DNA of 64,000 nt from Prochlorococcus marinus str. MIT 1013 (GCF_027359395.1 NZ_CP114778.1:558001-622000), one strand, 5' to 3'. Shown: positions 34,596-42,977, numbered from the stretch's first letter. The notes: a model not told the origin generated them from the letters alone. Program-made: numbers and translations.

Positions 34596-34678
34596 TAATT
34601 AATACTTATTTTTCATTTGTACATAGACAAAAGGTCAATGAAGTGGCAAAGATACTTTTATCAATCCCTACTTCGACT

Positions 34679-34840
34679 ATGGATTTTCAAAAGGAAACTC
34701 ATAGGTATGCGTTCGAATTAGTAAAGGCCTCAAGGACAATGCCAGTGGATTGGGCCGAAAAGCAATCTCATATAAAAGAAATCAGAACCAGCTATCAAAA
34801 AGAAGCTTTAAGGCTTAGAACTAACAAAAAGTTCAACTAG
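34679..34840 (+). CDS. Small hypothetical protein (53 aa), related to 37979
   Basis: ATG 34679 (MDFQKETHRYAFELVKASRT MPVDWAEK) aligns with the 37979 protein. GTG 34643 would be the longer alternative. The upstream bases cttcgactATGG are shared by both genes. Soluble helical, function unknown. Confidence 0.6.
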   Translation: MDFQKETHRYAFELVKASRTMPVDWAEKQSHIKEIRTSYQKEALRLRTNKKFN

Positions 34841-34847
34841 GTAATTT

Positions 34848-34952
34848 CTATTTAATAAAATAAGATCTTGGATTACTCTTCAAGTCTCTCCACAAACAAG
34901 CCATCATGTAAAACAAAGCAGCAATGCCAACAAAAAGGAATGTAGAAGTCAT
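34848..34952 (-). CDS. Single-helix membrane peptide (34 aa)
   Basis: MTSTFLFVGIAALFYMMACL, then a polar tail. Its ATG overlaps the stop of 34949-35065 (ATGA). Confidence 0.5.
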   Translation of the reverse strand: MTSTFLFVGIAALFYMMACLWRDLKSNPRSYFIK

Positions 34953-35065
34953 ATTAATCCCAAACTCCCAGCAGTAAAACCAACTGCGCAGAAAAAAACA
35001 AACTCAAATAAATCTCTACTTCCTGGTGGGATTAAACTTAGTGCAACGTTTATTCGTTGAGCCAT
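34949..35065 (-). CDS. MAQRINVAL-family membrane peptide, copy 1 (38 aa)
   Basis: MAQRINVALSLIPPGSRDLF, then one helix (FVFFCAVGFTAGSLGLI). A close paralogue with the same leader CCTGCGAGTACAAGGTCAA is at 59253. Coupled to the downstream gene at 34848. Confidence 0.65.
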   Translation of the reverse strand: MAQRINVALSLIPPGSRDLFEFVFFCAVGFTAGSLGLI

Positions 35066-35344
35066 TTGACCTTGTACTCGCAGGTAAGTTCTAAACTTAA
35101 AACCAAATAAGCGAGGCTGTGCCTCTATAGATGTAGGGGTTTCGAGTATTAGTTGAACTTATGAGTTAAGTTCCTTTTTTTTCTCCTCGGTATTTCCAAT
35201 TTCTAAGAAGGAAAACCGTACTACTCAATCAACTCAACAGCAGAATTACTTAGCCAAAATATTAAACACGTTGCGTAGGTCGAGCAATGACCTACTAGTG
35301 AAAAAAAGGTTTGCAAAGCACCTTTTTGACACTCAACTAGAGCT

Positions 35345-35377
35345 AGGGAAATTGTTCTAAGTAGCAATTTCCCTTTC
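35345..35377 (+). terminator. Strong hairpin (terminator-like)
   Basis: AGGGAAATTG and CAATTTCCCT pair around a 9-base loop, followed by TTTCTC. Confidence 0.65.
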
Positions 35378-35406
35378 TCGCTAAGTAGTTAATCAGATTT
35401 ATTTCA

Positions 35407-35634
35407 ATGCCTCACCAAAATGCATCATTAAATTTTTCGCACGCGCCTAATAAAAACAATCTAGCACTCAGTGAAAAGTCACTGCATGAAATACAAATGC
35501 AGCTTATGGATAAACAAGAACTAAGACTTAGATATATAGAACTAATGAATGATGCACAAAAGATACTTGGCAAACAAGAAGCTATTGACTTGTTCAAAGA
35601 ATCAGAGGTTATTTGGGAAAAGCTTAGTGCTTAG
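35407..35634 (+). CDS. Hypothetical helical protein (75 aa)
   Basis: MPHQNASLNFSHAPNKNNLA, then charged helix (MDKQELRLRYIELMNDAQKI). Soluble, unknown function. Confidence 0.5.
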   Translation: MPHQNASLNFSHAPNKNNLALSEKSLHEIQMQLMDKQELRLRYIELMNDAQKILGKQEAIDLFKESEVIWEKLSA

Positions 35635-35853
35635 ATTGGCTACTTTATGTCATTGTTGTTTTTCCAGTAACTCTTTGCATAGTCAACATCTACCCAATGC
35701 AGTTTCCAATAATCTACATTCGCTACTTATAAAAGAGTTGGGCTGGTAGTTATTTCGCTCCACCAATAAATCAGAAAACTTTAAATTTATCAATCGCCAA
35801 TGAGAACAGTTTCTTTTGGTTTTAATTTAGAAACGCTGACTCAATGATTAATT

Positions 35854-35988
35854 CTACACGCTTTGAAACTCTGGAAAAGTCATCCCATCTCCATCATTAT
35901 CGTCATCATCAAAGCCAGAAATTAAAACCCAAATTCCACCCAAGGCGAACAAAACAGAAGCAAAAATCACAATTACTTGGCTTGGCAT
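35854..35988 (-). CDS. Single-helix membrane peptide with acidic tail (44 aa)
   Basis: MPSQVIVIFASVLFALGGIW, then VLISGFDDDDNDGDGMTFPE. The Asp-rich tail is unusual and could bind cations. Confidence 0.5.
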   Translation of the reverse strand: MPSQVIVIFASVLFALGGIWVLISGFDDDDNDGDGMTFPEFQSV

Positions 35989-36008
35989 TTCAGCTTTTTA
36001 GATTTTGT

Positions 36009-36161
36009 TTAGTAGGTGTTTAAGTCAAACTTTGATTCAGTAGCCTTAACTGGAACTGGATTATTTGCTAGGGACTCTTCCCCTGAAGAAGCTTTAAGAA
36101 TGACGCCAGCCCCACCTATCAATAAAACCGCGAACATGATTGCGTGATATGCAGTAAACAT
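36009..36161 (-). CDS. Small membrane protein, MFTxYHAxxF family (50 aa)
   Basis: MFTAYHAIMFAVLLIGGAGV, then a soluble tail (EESLANNPVPVKATESKFDL). A shortened relative is at 37378-37473. Confidence 0.55.
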   Translation of the reverse strand: MFTAYHAIMFAVLLIGGAGVILKASSGEESLANNPVPVKATESKFDLNTY

Positions 36162-36274
36162 TTTCTAGACCTAAACTTATAAAAATCTAATCAGTTGATA
36201 TATGACAGTGTTGTAGTACAAAGCGAATGTTTCTGGGGTGTTTATCCTACTACTGCTAGGAGATTGCCCATGAA

Positions 36275-36373
36275 TTAGTAACGAGCGTAAAGATCAAACA
36301 AAATCCCACCAATAAACTCACCAAGTCCGAGCTTAGACTTTTTCTTTGTTTTGGCTTGAGTAAAGGTAGTCAT
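36275..36373 (-). CDS. Small peptide (32 aa)
   Basis: MTTFTQAKTKKKSKLGLGEF, then IGGILFDLYARY. A basic N-terminus precedes a short hydrophobic part. A relic (TKKKPRFDLGEILLAL) lies near 37285-37350. It overlaps the next gene's stop by one base. Confidence 0.5.
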   Translation of the reverse strand: MTTFTQAKTKKKSKLGLGEFIGGILFDLYARY

Positions 36374-36480
36374 TACATGCACTGACGAAGTCTGTTGACG
36401 AGGATTGTTGAAAAGCCAATGAACAAACCTGCAGGGATAGCCAAGCTGGCAATGATTGTTGCTTCGTTAATTCCGTACAT
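36373..36480 (-). CDS. Single-helix membrane peptide (35 aa)
   Basis: MYGINEATIIASLAIPAGLF, then IGFSTILVNRLRQCM. TAATG-type overlap with 36275. Confidence 0.5.
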   Translation of the reverse strand: MYGINEATIIASLAIPAGLFIGFSTILVNRLRQCM

Positions 36481-36485
36481 AGTAG

Positions 36486-36584
36486 TTAAACGTAGAAAAT
36501 TCCTGGAGTGGTTGAAACTTGATAAATTGCTGGAATACCTAACAAGCAAACCAATGCGCAAAGTGAAGTTGCAAAGAATTTCAT
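36486..36584 (-). CDS. Small exported or membrane peptide (32 aa)
   Basis: MKFFATSLCALVCLLGIPAI, then YQVSTTPGIFYV. Promoter-proximal gene of the 36584-36275 run. The promoter element at 36687-36710 lies about 100 bp upstream. Confidence 0.5.
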   Translation of the reverse strand: MKFFATSLCALVCLLGIPAIYQVSTTPGIFYV

Positions 36585-36686
36585 AATCAGGCTTAGGAAA
36601 GAAGTGAAAAGTTTTTCGGTGAAACAAAGGTTGAACATTCCGGACCACCGATTTACTGAAGATATAAAATATTTGTCTACTACTGA

Positions 36687-36710
36687 AGTTCGGTTGAAGT
36701 AGGGCTTTCC
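36687..36710 (-). promoter_or_regulatory. Recurrent promoter-proximal element
   Basis: On the minus strand, GGAAAGCCCTACTTCAACCGAACT, followed about 20 bp later by TATTTTATAT. It precedes the minus-strand peptide genes at 36584-36275. Confidence 0.55.
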
Positions 36711-36990
36711 AATCTTTTCTTTTTTTTCAAGTTGATTTCACCCTTTCATTGAGATGATTTGTTCTGAATGAAGCCTTGAGAGGATAGAAGTAAAAACTTA
36801 AGCTGTATTTATTTAATTGATGCTAAGTAATGAAATTGATAGGGCAGAGTAGTAGCAACACTAATTACGATCAAAAACATACTTGTTTTATTCAACCGTT
36901 TCATGGCCTTATATTTACTATAAATTAATTTAATTGGCATAAAAAAAACCGTGATTTTTTGAACAATGATTCTATAAATTGATTTTTAAT

Positions 36991-37203
36991 TTAACCAGAA
37001 TAACCTTGTGCAATTCCACCCACTAATCCATTCAATAAAACCAATACGAACCAAACACCACCAAGGGCTTCTATTTTTCTTATGTTTGGATTTCTATTGT
37101 CCTCTGGACTATCTTGAGTCATATAAAAAACTGGAACACCTACTACTAACAGCAAAGATGAGAACAAAAGTGCATTAGCAAGTATGCCTGCAATAAAAGA
37201 CAT
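36991..37203 (-). CDS. Two-helix membrane protein resembling PsbZ (70 aa)
   Basis: Two membrane helices. The loop after helix 1 reads VVGVPVFYMTQDSPEDNRNP, and helix 2 begins LGGVWFVLVLLNGLVGG. PsbZ has GVPVxYASPxxW...Wxx LV at equivalent places, so I suspect a PsbZ-like protein, but the Ser-Pro-Glu loop differs. The assignment is by eye only. Confidence 0.45.
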   Translation of the reverse strand: MSFIAGILANALLFSSLLLVVGVPVFYMTQDSPEDNRNPNIRKIEALGGVWFVLVLLNGLVGGIAQGYSG

Positions 37204-37377
37204 TTTTGGATAATCTAAAGGTCAATTTATGAAGTCGAAGTATCTTAACTTTTAGCACGAAGAGCTAACTATCCACAATAACCCTAAAGGCTTAGAGCTA
37301 ATAAAATCTCACCAAGATCGAACCTGGGCTTTTTCTTTGTTTTGGGTTGCGTGTAGCAGTCAATTGATTTTTGATCT

Positions 37378-37473
37378 TTATCTAAAGTCGTTCCCTTCAC
37401 CCAGTTGCCAGAGTGAAGCTCCACCAGAAATGAGCATTATTCCAAACACTTTTGCGTGATAGGGAGTGAACAA
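37378..37473 (-). CDS. Shortened MFTxYHAxxF-family peptide (31 aa)
   Basis: TTG start. MFTPYHAKVFGIMLISGGAS, then LWQLGEGNDFR and a stop. The N-terminal half matches 36009-36161. Possibly a decaying paralogue. Confidence 0.4.
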   Translation of the reverse strand: MFTPYHAKVFGIMLISGGASLWQLGEGNDFR

Positions 37474-37548
37474 ACCAGTGACCAAATTTTTGTAAACCTA
37501 ACTAATTTTTCCAAGCTTCTGTTGTAGCAAAAGTACCCCATAGACACT

Positions 37549-37800
37549 AAAAAACCCTCTTTTTAGGGAGGGTTTAGTAGCTTTAATAGTTACTCAAAGC
37601 TCTTAATCGAAGATTGAAGAGGGTTATGCCTGATATGTAGGAAATGCAAGGCTTAACCTGAGTATTTGTTTACCAAAAAAAGTGCAGACCTAATGAACTT
37701 TTTATGATGTGCGAGAAAAGGGACAGGATTTCGGCGACTGTCCCCTTCTCAGACCAGAGCTATCGCATCCTTTCGATACTCGCTCTTGATTGATGTAAGA
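37549..37800 (-). ncRNA. Candidate non-coding RNA module, copy A
   Basis: About 250 nt with no ORF. It is bounded on the right by the promoter-type element at 37826-37850 and on the left by a minus-strand terminator (AAACCCTCCC...GAGGGTTTTTT, 37549-37575). A conserved hairpin GGGACAG...CTGTCCCC lies at 37720-37745. Copy B at 40912 keeps sequence and layout, and copy C at 46262 keeps layout, hairpin and terminator. Transcription is inferred. I cannot assign a Yfr name. Confidence 0.55.
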
Positions 37801-37825
37801 ATAAAAGTAAGTTCTCTAAAATAAA

Positions 37826-37850
37826 AGTTCGGTTGGGGTAGGGCTTTCCA
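37826..37850 (-). promoter_or_regulatory. Recurrent promoter-proximal element (ncRNA copy A)
   Basis: On the minus strand, GGAAAGCCCTACCCCAACCG AACT. Same core as 36687, 41186 and 46218. Confidence 0.55.
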
Positions 37851-37978
37851 ATCTTTTCTAAACCTCTTTAGTAATAACTAAGCAACTTTTATTACATCGT
37901 GAGATATTTGAGTAATTTTCTCGATTCACAAAGGATTACCGTTTCGACAATGTACTAACACCATTCCGTACTTCGACT

Positions 37979-38143
37979 ATGGGTTCTTTTCCAAAAGCTA
38001 GGCATAAATATGCTTTCGCAATGGTTGAGGCGGCGAGGACAATGCCAGCAGATAAGGCAGAAAAACTAGATCACATAAAGCAATTAAGATTCGATGTTCA
38101 ATTAAAAGCTGTTAGAAAAAGAATTAATAGAAGGATCACTTAG
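37979..38143 (+). CDS. Small hypothetical protein (54 aa), related to 34679
   Basis: MGSFPKARHKYAFAMVEAAR TMPADKAEK, basic C-terminus. Same family as 34679, same cttcgactATGG leader. Confidence 0.6.
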   Translation: MGSFPKARHKYAFAMVEAARTMPADKAEKLDHIKQLRFDVQLKAVRKRINRRIT

Positions 38144-38236
38144 AAATTAACTTTTTATTCAACTTTTTGTAGTGTTCTCCTACTCCTAATAAGTAAACAT
38201 AAGGATTAGACCAAAGGTGTAGCAAAAGGAGGTCTT

Positions 38237-38326
38237 ATGAGACTATTCACTCCCTTCACTATCCCCAAAAAAGATAACTGCGATCTTTGCCGGATTAGAA
38301 AGAATAATTATAAGAGGTGCAAATAG
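38237..38326 (+). CDS. MKLFTPF-family small protein, copy 2 (29 aa)
   Basis: MRLFTPFTIPKKDNCDLCRI then a basic tail with another Cys. An AAAGGAGG ribosome-binding site lies 5-6 bases before the ATG, which strongly supports translation. Confidence 0.65.
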   Translation: MRLFTPFTIPKKDNCDLCRIRKNNYKRCK

Positions 38327-38478
38327 CCTCAATTTCCTCTGAACAAAACAGTAAAGGAGGATTTGAAATGCGTTTAAATTTTGTTCCTTAGAATAATTTA
38401 TTAAGGATACACATTCGATTAAAACTATTAGTGCTATCTGTTAGTTTGATAATTATCTATGTAGAAATTTCTTATCTT

Positions 38479-39402
38479 ATGAAAAGGATGAAGTTGTTTT
38501 TTCTAGCTTTTTCAGTTGTTTTTGTAACGGGTTGTTCCTTACCCGTCAATGACTCAAAAAGGATTAACCCAGAGAAAAACAAACCTGTTGTTGTGACAAC
38601 ATTTACAGTCCTTGCTGATCTTGCTAAAAACGTTGCCGGTGAGAAATTAACAATTCAATCAATTACTAAACCAGGCGCAGAAATTCATAGTTATCAATTC
38701 ACACCAAGCGATGTTATTAAAGCGTCTAAAGCCCAATTAATTATTGAAAATGGACTAGGTTTAGAATTATGGTTTAAAAGATTTACTGCCACAGCTGGTA
38801 ATGTTCCAACAATTACATTAAGTGATGGAATAAAACCACTGGCTATTGAGGAAGATAAATATAAAGGTAAACCCAATCCACATGCCTGGATGTCTCCCCA
38901 AAAAGCTATGCTATATGTAGATAAACTTGTTGAAACTTTTATAGAAATTGATCCACTCAATGAATCAACTTATAGAAGTAATGGTAATAACTATAAAAAG
39001 GAGTTAATGAATCTTGATAATGAATTAAGGTTGACATTATCAAAAATCCCCCTAAAGAAAAGAGTCTTAGTGAGCTGTGAAGGTGCTTTTACATATTTAG
39101 CCAATGACTATGGCATGCAGGAAGCTTATTTATGGCCAGTTAATGCTGAAAGTCAAGTAACTCCTAAGCGTATGGCCAATCTAATAAAAACAATTAAAGA
39201 GAAAGAAGTCCCTACGATCTTTTGTGAAAGTTCAGTAAGTTCAGAAGCTCAAAAGCAAGTTGCTATTGAATCAGGAGCAACTTTCGGTGGAAATCTTTAT
39301 GTAGATTCTCTATCAAAAAGCGATGGGCCCGCACCAACATATTTAAAGTTACTCCGTCATAACGTTCAGCTCATTGTGAATGGATTAACTTCAGGTAGCT
39401 AA
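38479..39402 (+). CDS. Metal (Mn/Zn) ABC transporter substrate-binding lipoprotein, ZnuA/MntC type
   Basis: About 307 residues. ATG 38479 or 38488 gives a lipoprotein signal (LFFLAFSVVFVTGC). Likely metal ligands are visible: His in AEIHSYQFTPSDV, His in NPHAWMSPQKA, Glu in SCEGAFTYLAND and Asp in YVDSLSKSDGPAPTY, which is the cluster A-I pattern for Mn2+ or Zn2+. The permease and ATPase genes are not adjacent, so it must use a transporter encoded elsewhere, or it is a mobile-island spare. Confidence 0.85.
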   Translation: MKRMKLFFLAFSVVFVTGCSLPVNDSKRINPEKNKPVVVTTFTVLADLAKNVAGEKLTIQSITKPGAEIHSYQFTPSDVIKASKAQLIIENGLGLELWFKRFTATAGNVPTITLSDGIKPLAIEEDKYKGKPNPHAWMSPQKAMLYVDKLVETFIEIDPLNESTYRSNGNNYKKELMNLDNELRLTLSKIPLKKRVLVSCEGAFTYLANDYGMQEAYLWPVNAESQVTPKRMANLIKTIKEKEVPTIFCESSVSSEAQKQVAIESGATFGGNLYVDSLSKSDGPAPTYLKLLRHNVQLIVNGLTSGS

Positions 39403-39480
39403 AATAAATTTAAATTCACTCAATAATCCTCTTAACAAGTAATTCATAGATATTACTTTTCTGGCATAATATTTTTAAGG

Positions 39481-39590
39481 TTCTAATAGCGATCAGTTAT
39501 TGGAAGTGATGGGGAAAAGCGGTGCGAATCCGCTGCTGTCCCGCAACTGTGATGTATCGAGCTTCTTCGATACCAGTCAGAATGCCCGCC
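39481..39590 (+). ncRNA. Cobalamin riboswitch
   Basis: The B12-element core is clear: GGGGAAAAGCGGTGCGAATC, CGCTGCTGTCCCGCAACTGT and the closing AGTCAGAATGCCCGCC. It sits 28 bp before the HupE gene and would turn it off when adenosyl- or related cobalamin is plentiful. A CATAAT -10 box lies at about 39464. Confidence 0.9.
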
Positions 39591-39618
39591 TTCTTTACAA
39601 TTCGACGAGGATCGACCT

Positions 39619-40251
39619 ATGAGGTTTCATTTTTTGGTGCGCAAGTTTTCTCTTGCAGTTTTAACTCCATTATTTTTAGTACTTACCTTTTTATCTAACT
39701 CAGCTTTAGCTCATCATCCTTTTGGAATGGGAGAGAGTACTGATCTTTCAGCATGGCAAGCTCTTCTTAGTGGTATCGGTCATCCATTACTTGGACCTGA
39801 TCATTTACTTTTTATGTTAGGAATTGCTCTGGTGGGATTAAAGAGATCCATGAAATGGATTCTCCCACTTTTAGCTGTTGGATTAGGAGGAAGTGCGCTA
39901 GTACAACTACAGCCGTTGCCTGATTTAGTAGCTCCTTGGGCAGAAGCACTTGTCTCTCTAACTTTGGCTGTAGAGGGCTTAATTGTTCTAAATCTTGTGA
40001 GCACTAAATGGCTTTTGCCAATGTTTTCATTACATGGCTACTTACTTGGAAGCACAATCGTTGGTGCAGAACCTACACCGCTGATTGGTTACTTTTTAGG
40101 CCTTCTTCTTGCACAACTATTCTTACTTTTGCTGGTCACACAATCCACTCAATCGGTTATTGATAATTTTGGATTGAATGGTCGCAATTTATTTGCAGGG
40201 ATTTGGATAGGAATAGGACTTGCTTTCTCTTGGGTTGCTGTAATCCCTTAA
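39619..40251 (+). CDS. hupE: HupE/UreJ-family cobalt (or nickel) transporter
   Basis: A 210-residue protein: signal peptide ending SALA followed by HHPFGMG (His at the mature N-terminus), then six membrane helices. The family metal motif HPLLGPDHLLFML is near residue 55. The cobalamin riboswitch upstream implies that cobalt for B12 synthesis is the physiological substrate. This pairing is established in cyanobacteria. Nickel cannot be excluded from the sequence. Confidence 0.88.
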   Translation: MRFHFLVRKFSLAVLTPLFLVLTFLSNSALAHHPFGMGESTDLSAWQALLSGIGHPLLGPDHLLFMLGIALVGLKRSMKWILPLLAVGLGGSALVQLQPLPDLVAPWAEALVSLTLAVEGLIVLNLVSTKWLLPMFSLHGYLLGSTIVGAEPTPLIGYFLGLLLAQLFLLLLVTQSTQSVIDNFGLNGRNLFAGIWIGIGLAFSWVAVIP

Positions 40252-40356
40252 GTCTTTTGGATGACTGTTGTTTGTAAATTGAAAGCTCGGTTGAAAGTTA
40301 ATTTTATAGGGGGCTAACTGCCCCCTGGTGATCGACTGTCAACAATTAATTCTGAA

Positions 40357-40521
40357 TTAAGAATCCATTGCTGCAACTTCTTCACGAGCTTGCTTTTGTC
40401 TTTCTTCAAAAACTGAAGATTTGAAAAAAGTAAATACTCCTTTCTTAAATGTTGCAAGTTGAGCAGCGTGAAGCCTTTCTGCTTTCTTAATACGCTTTTT
40501 AGTTAAAGCTAGGTTGTTCAT
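40357..40521 (-). CDS. Small basic protein (54 aa)
   Basis: MNNLALTKKRIKKAERLHAA, then FKKGVFTFFKSSVFEERQKQ. Highly charged amphipathic helices. A hairpin GGGGGCAGTTAGCCCCC at about 40309-40325 would end its transcript. Confidence 0.55.
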   Translation of the reverse strand: MNNLALTKKRIKKAERLHAAQLATFKKGVFTFFKSSVFEERQKQAREEVAAMDS

Positions 40522-40713
40522 GACCTATTCAATTACTGGAAATCCCGTTCCCTACTTCCATCTCATGCACCCCACAATTGAGGCGAACGTACATATACAA
40601 TAACAAATAAGAATAAGTAGGTAAAGCAGACATTACGACAATTTAAGTAGTGCTTACCTACTCCCTACAAGTAAAAAGAAGGATTAGAAAAAGAGTGTAA
40701 GAAAGTAGGCATT

Positions 40714-40866
40714 ATGAAACTCTTTACTCTCTTCACCATCCCCAAAATAGACAACTGCGATCTTTGCAGAATTAAAACTAATAAAAGAGAAGGAGTTGAG
40801 AATCCATTCTTATATAATCATTTTAAAGACTTTTATAGACAGAGATTCGATTTCGTTTTTAACTGA
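40714..40866 (+). CDS. MKLFTPF-family small protein, copy 3 (50 aa)
   Basis: MKLFTLFTIPKIDNCDLCRI, then a longer tail (NPFLYNHFKDFYRQRFDFVF). Same family as 30311 and 38237. Confidence 0.6.
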   Translation: MKLFTLFTIPKIDNCDLCRIKTNKREGVENPFLYNHFKDFYRQRFDFVFN

Positions 40867-40911
40867 CCTGCAACTGTTAATCAATGGTCTATGACTTGAA
40901 GGCTATACACT

Positions 40912-41170
40912 AAAAAACCCTCGTTTTAAGAAGGGTTTCAAGCTTTAATAGTTACTCAAAGCGCCTAATCAATGACTTGAAGAGACTGGTTATGCCGGTA
41001 TGTAGGAAATGCAAGACTTAACCTGAGTTTTTGTTTACCAAAAAAAGTGCAGACCTAATGAACTTTTAATGATTTGCGAAGAGAGGACAGGATTTCGACG
41101 ACCGTCCCCCGATCTAATTTGATGATGTATTCCGTATTACGCCATCAAGCTGGTAATAACATAAAAAGAA
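40912..41170 (-). ncRNA. Candidate non-coding RNA module, copy B
   Basis: Closely follows copy A (37549-37800). Shared blocks include TAGTTACTCAAAGC, TGTAGGAAATGCAAG, AAAAAGTGCAGACCTAATGA and the hairpin GGACAG...CGTCCCC at 41085-41110. The minus-strand terminator is at 40912-40938 and the promoter element at 41186-41210. Confidence 0.55.
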
Positions 41171-41185
41171 TTTCTCCACTACTGC

Positions 41186-41210
41186 TGTTCGGTTGAGGTA
41201 GGGCTATCCA
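41186..41210 (-). promoter_or_regulatory. Recurrent promoter-proximal element (ncRNA copy B)
   Basis: On the minus strand, GGATAGCCCTACCTCAACCG AAC. Placed as in copy A. Confidence 0.55.
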
Positions 41211-41218
41211 ATCTTTGC

Positions 41219-41358
41219 TTCAACTGGAAAGATGGCTGAGTTGTTTGGCTGGAAAGATAAGAATCAATAGGTATAGAAGTTACGGCTGGAGTTGGGAACA
41301 GATTGCTGGAATTTATGGAGCTAGTCCCACTACTGCTAGGTGGTGGTCTATGGCTTAA
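41219..41358 (+). pseudogene. Relic of a GKMAEMFGW membrane protein followed by HTH relic
   Basis: First TGKMAELFGWKDKNQ and a stop, the tail of the 25643-type family. Then, in another frame, YRSYGWSWEQIAGIYGASPT TARWWSMA and a stop, the same HTH tail as at 15337. Two gene ends are stacked with no starts. Confidence 0.55.
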
Positions 41359-41429
41359 TTAACACAAGACTTTTAATTCATTCCAAGTTGATTAACCTTT
41401 AATTATCAGCCATTTTTCTGTAGATATAA

Positions 41430-41912
41430 ATGCAAAAACTATATAGATCCCTAGTTTTAATTGTTTTTCTTTTTCTTACCCAACTAATCTCTGAACCAGT
41501 ATTTGCCTGTGTTGAGGGTTTGACGTGGGGAATGGACCTTCAAAAGGTAGAGAGCCATCTTGGTATATCTTTCAGTCCCATCAAAGAAGAATCAACCCAG
41601 AATCTTTTTGAAGTTAAAGATATTCAAATTAGTGGCTTACCTGTAGAGGTTCTTCGAGTTCGAATTGAAAATGAGGATGGATTAAAGCAACTTGCTTATG
41701 AAATAGACAATGAAAACATGACTGAAGTTTTGGCAGGATTAAGGTATCGTTTTGGTCCTCCAGTTGGTACAAGTGTTGATGTTGAAGGTGGCTCTCCTCA
41801 ACAGCAATGGATTTGGCATACGGGAGAAGATGTCATTGTTGCAGTTAAAAGCGAGCATCGTCCATTTGTGCTTTCTTATCGACCATCACTTTTAGATCCC
41901 TCTTTTCTCTAA
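41430..41912 (+). CDS. Hypothetical exported protein (160 aa)
   Basis: Signal peptide (YRSLVLIVFLFLTQLISEPV, then FA/CVEG). The mature part (LTWGMDLQKVESHLG ... RYRFGPPVGTSVDVEGGSPQ) is a small beta-rich domain. No family is recognised. A G5C5 hairpin follows at 41962-41978. Confidence 0.6.
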   Translation: MQKLYRSLVLIVFLFLTQLISEPVFACVEGLTWGMDLQKVESHLGISFSPIKEESTQNLFEVKDIQISGLPVEVLRVRIENEDGLKQLAYEIDNENMTEVLAGLRYRFGPPVGTSVDVEGGSPQQQWIWHTGEDVIVAVKSEHRPFVLSYRPSLLDPSFL

Positions 41913-41956
41913 GGGAGTTTTTCAGTCCCTTTACTTTCAGGCGTTGGAGTGTGGCA

Positions 41957-41980
41957 TAAAAAAGGGGGCAATGCCCCCAA
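41957..41980 (-). terminator. Hairpin terminator (minus strand polarity)
   Basis: GGGGGCATTGCCCCC followed by T6 on the minus strand. It implies a transcript arriving from the right, which fits the possible gene at 42014-42292. Confidence 0.6.
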
Positions 41981-42013
41981 GATAAATCGACTGTCGACCT
42001 AGTATTGGCTAAA

Positions 42014-42292
42014 TCAACTTGTCATTGAAATGATTTGAGCTGAATGCAGCCTTTTCTCGTGTTCTTTTTTTTGGGCTAAGTGGCTGTTCAGCTGAAAGGA
42101 GATAGATCTACATTTGGAAGCAAGATTCAATCCGGATTGGTGTATCAGTTTTCTTTGGGCCTTTTTCTTGAGTAATCGGATATTTAATTCAATTGGACTT
42201 CTATGACTGGGTCTGGAAGAAAGAAACAACTCAGCATTGTGGAGTGAGTTTTTCTTGCAGATACTTTTTCTGATTAAAAGAAGTTGATTCAT
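42014..42292 (-). CDS. Possible basic helical protein (92 aa)
   Basis: MNQLLLIRKSICKKNSLHNA, then Lys/Ser/Leu-rich helices. A longer start at 42388 is possible. The terminator at 41957 has the right polarity and position, which is the main support. Composition is otherwise unremarkable. Confidence 0.35.
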   Translation of the reverse strand: MNQLLLIRKSICKKNSLHNAELFLSSRPSHRSPIELNIRLLKKKAQRKLIHQSGLNLASKCRSISFQLNSHLAQKKEHEKRLHSAQIISMTS

Positions 42293-42554
42293 TACGTTTC
42301 TCAGCAGAGGCAACCCCGTTCCGTGCTGCCCAAACATGCATTTCCCTAGGGAAATCGAACGTAAAAGAAGTGTAGCGGTTGATACCATTTTCTATCAATG
42401 AAAAAAATACTCAATTCAACTTCTATGAGCTGAAATCGATAGTCCTCCGCTGCTTTTTTTCTATCGAAGGAATAGGAAGTAGTACTTGAGTAAAAGCCGA
42501 GGTGTTTAAATCAAAAGGAATCAAGTAGAACATATTCATCCGAACAGGAGGTTT

Positions 42555-42719
42555 ATGAAGCTAAGAACTCCATTTCCTGTCATCAAAAATGCTTTGAGTG
42601 ATATTCGAGTAATGCATGATTTCAATTACGAAATTCCTGCAGAAACCAGAGAAGAGTTTTGGAAAGAAGAATGTGAGATCCACCCAACTTCTTCAACATG
42701 CAAAGTTTATGACGACTGA
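42555..42719 (+). CDS. CP12-like C-terminal peptide (54 aa)
   Basis: The C-terminal end EECEIHPTSSTCKVYDD matches the CP12 C-terminal module (C-x8-C followed by [RK]VY[DE]D), which clamps GAPDH to phosphoribulokinase. Only the C-terminal Cys pair is present. The N-terminal part differs from canonical CP12. A CAGGAGG ribosome-binding site precedes the ATG. Cyanophages and picocyanobacteria are known to carry CP12 variants. The function of this short form is inferred. Confidence 0.6.
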   Translation: MKLRTPFPVIKNALSDIRVMHDFNYEIPAETREEFWKEECEIHPTSSTCKVYDD

Positions 42720-42734
42720 TCAAGCAACGATCTG

Positions 42735-42917
42735 ATGGATCCCTTAGATCCTGCCCTTCAAAATACAGCTGTATCCGGAGTAAAGCCTTTACTGACTCTG
42801 GCAATTTTTGCTGGTTTAGGATCTTTTTTCCTTGGAGCACTTGTTACTGCTATTAGAAGGGGAATGAGAGAAAACGGTTGGTTTAAATTTAGCCAAGAGA
42901 AAGAGAAGCAAGACTAA
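42735..42917 (+). CDS. Single-helix membrane protein (60 aa)
   Basis: ATG 16 bases after the CP12-like stop. MDPLDPALQNTAVSGVKPLL, a helix, then RRGMRENGWFKFSQEKEKQD. Likely in an operon with the CP12-like gene. Confidence 0.6.
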   Translation: MDPLDPALQNTAVSGVKPLLTLAIFAGLGSFFLGALVTAIRRGMRENGWFKFSQEKEKQD

Positions 42918-42977
42918 GCAATTTCTTTTTTAAGTCTCTAATCTAAACAAGACAAATTGGAGGCTATAAAGATATAC

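Noticed and set aside
36395-36586. Plus-strand ORF opposite the mini-membrane genes at 36373-36584
   Set aside because: The minus-strand genes have good layout, overlaps and a promoter element. The plus ORF is a shadow.
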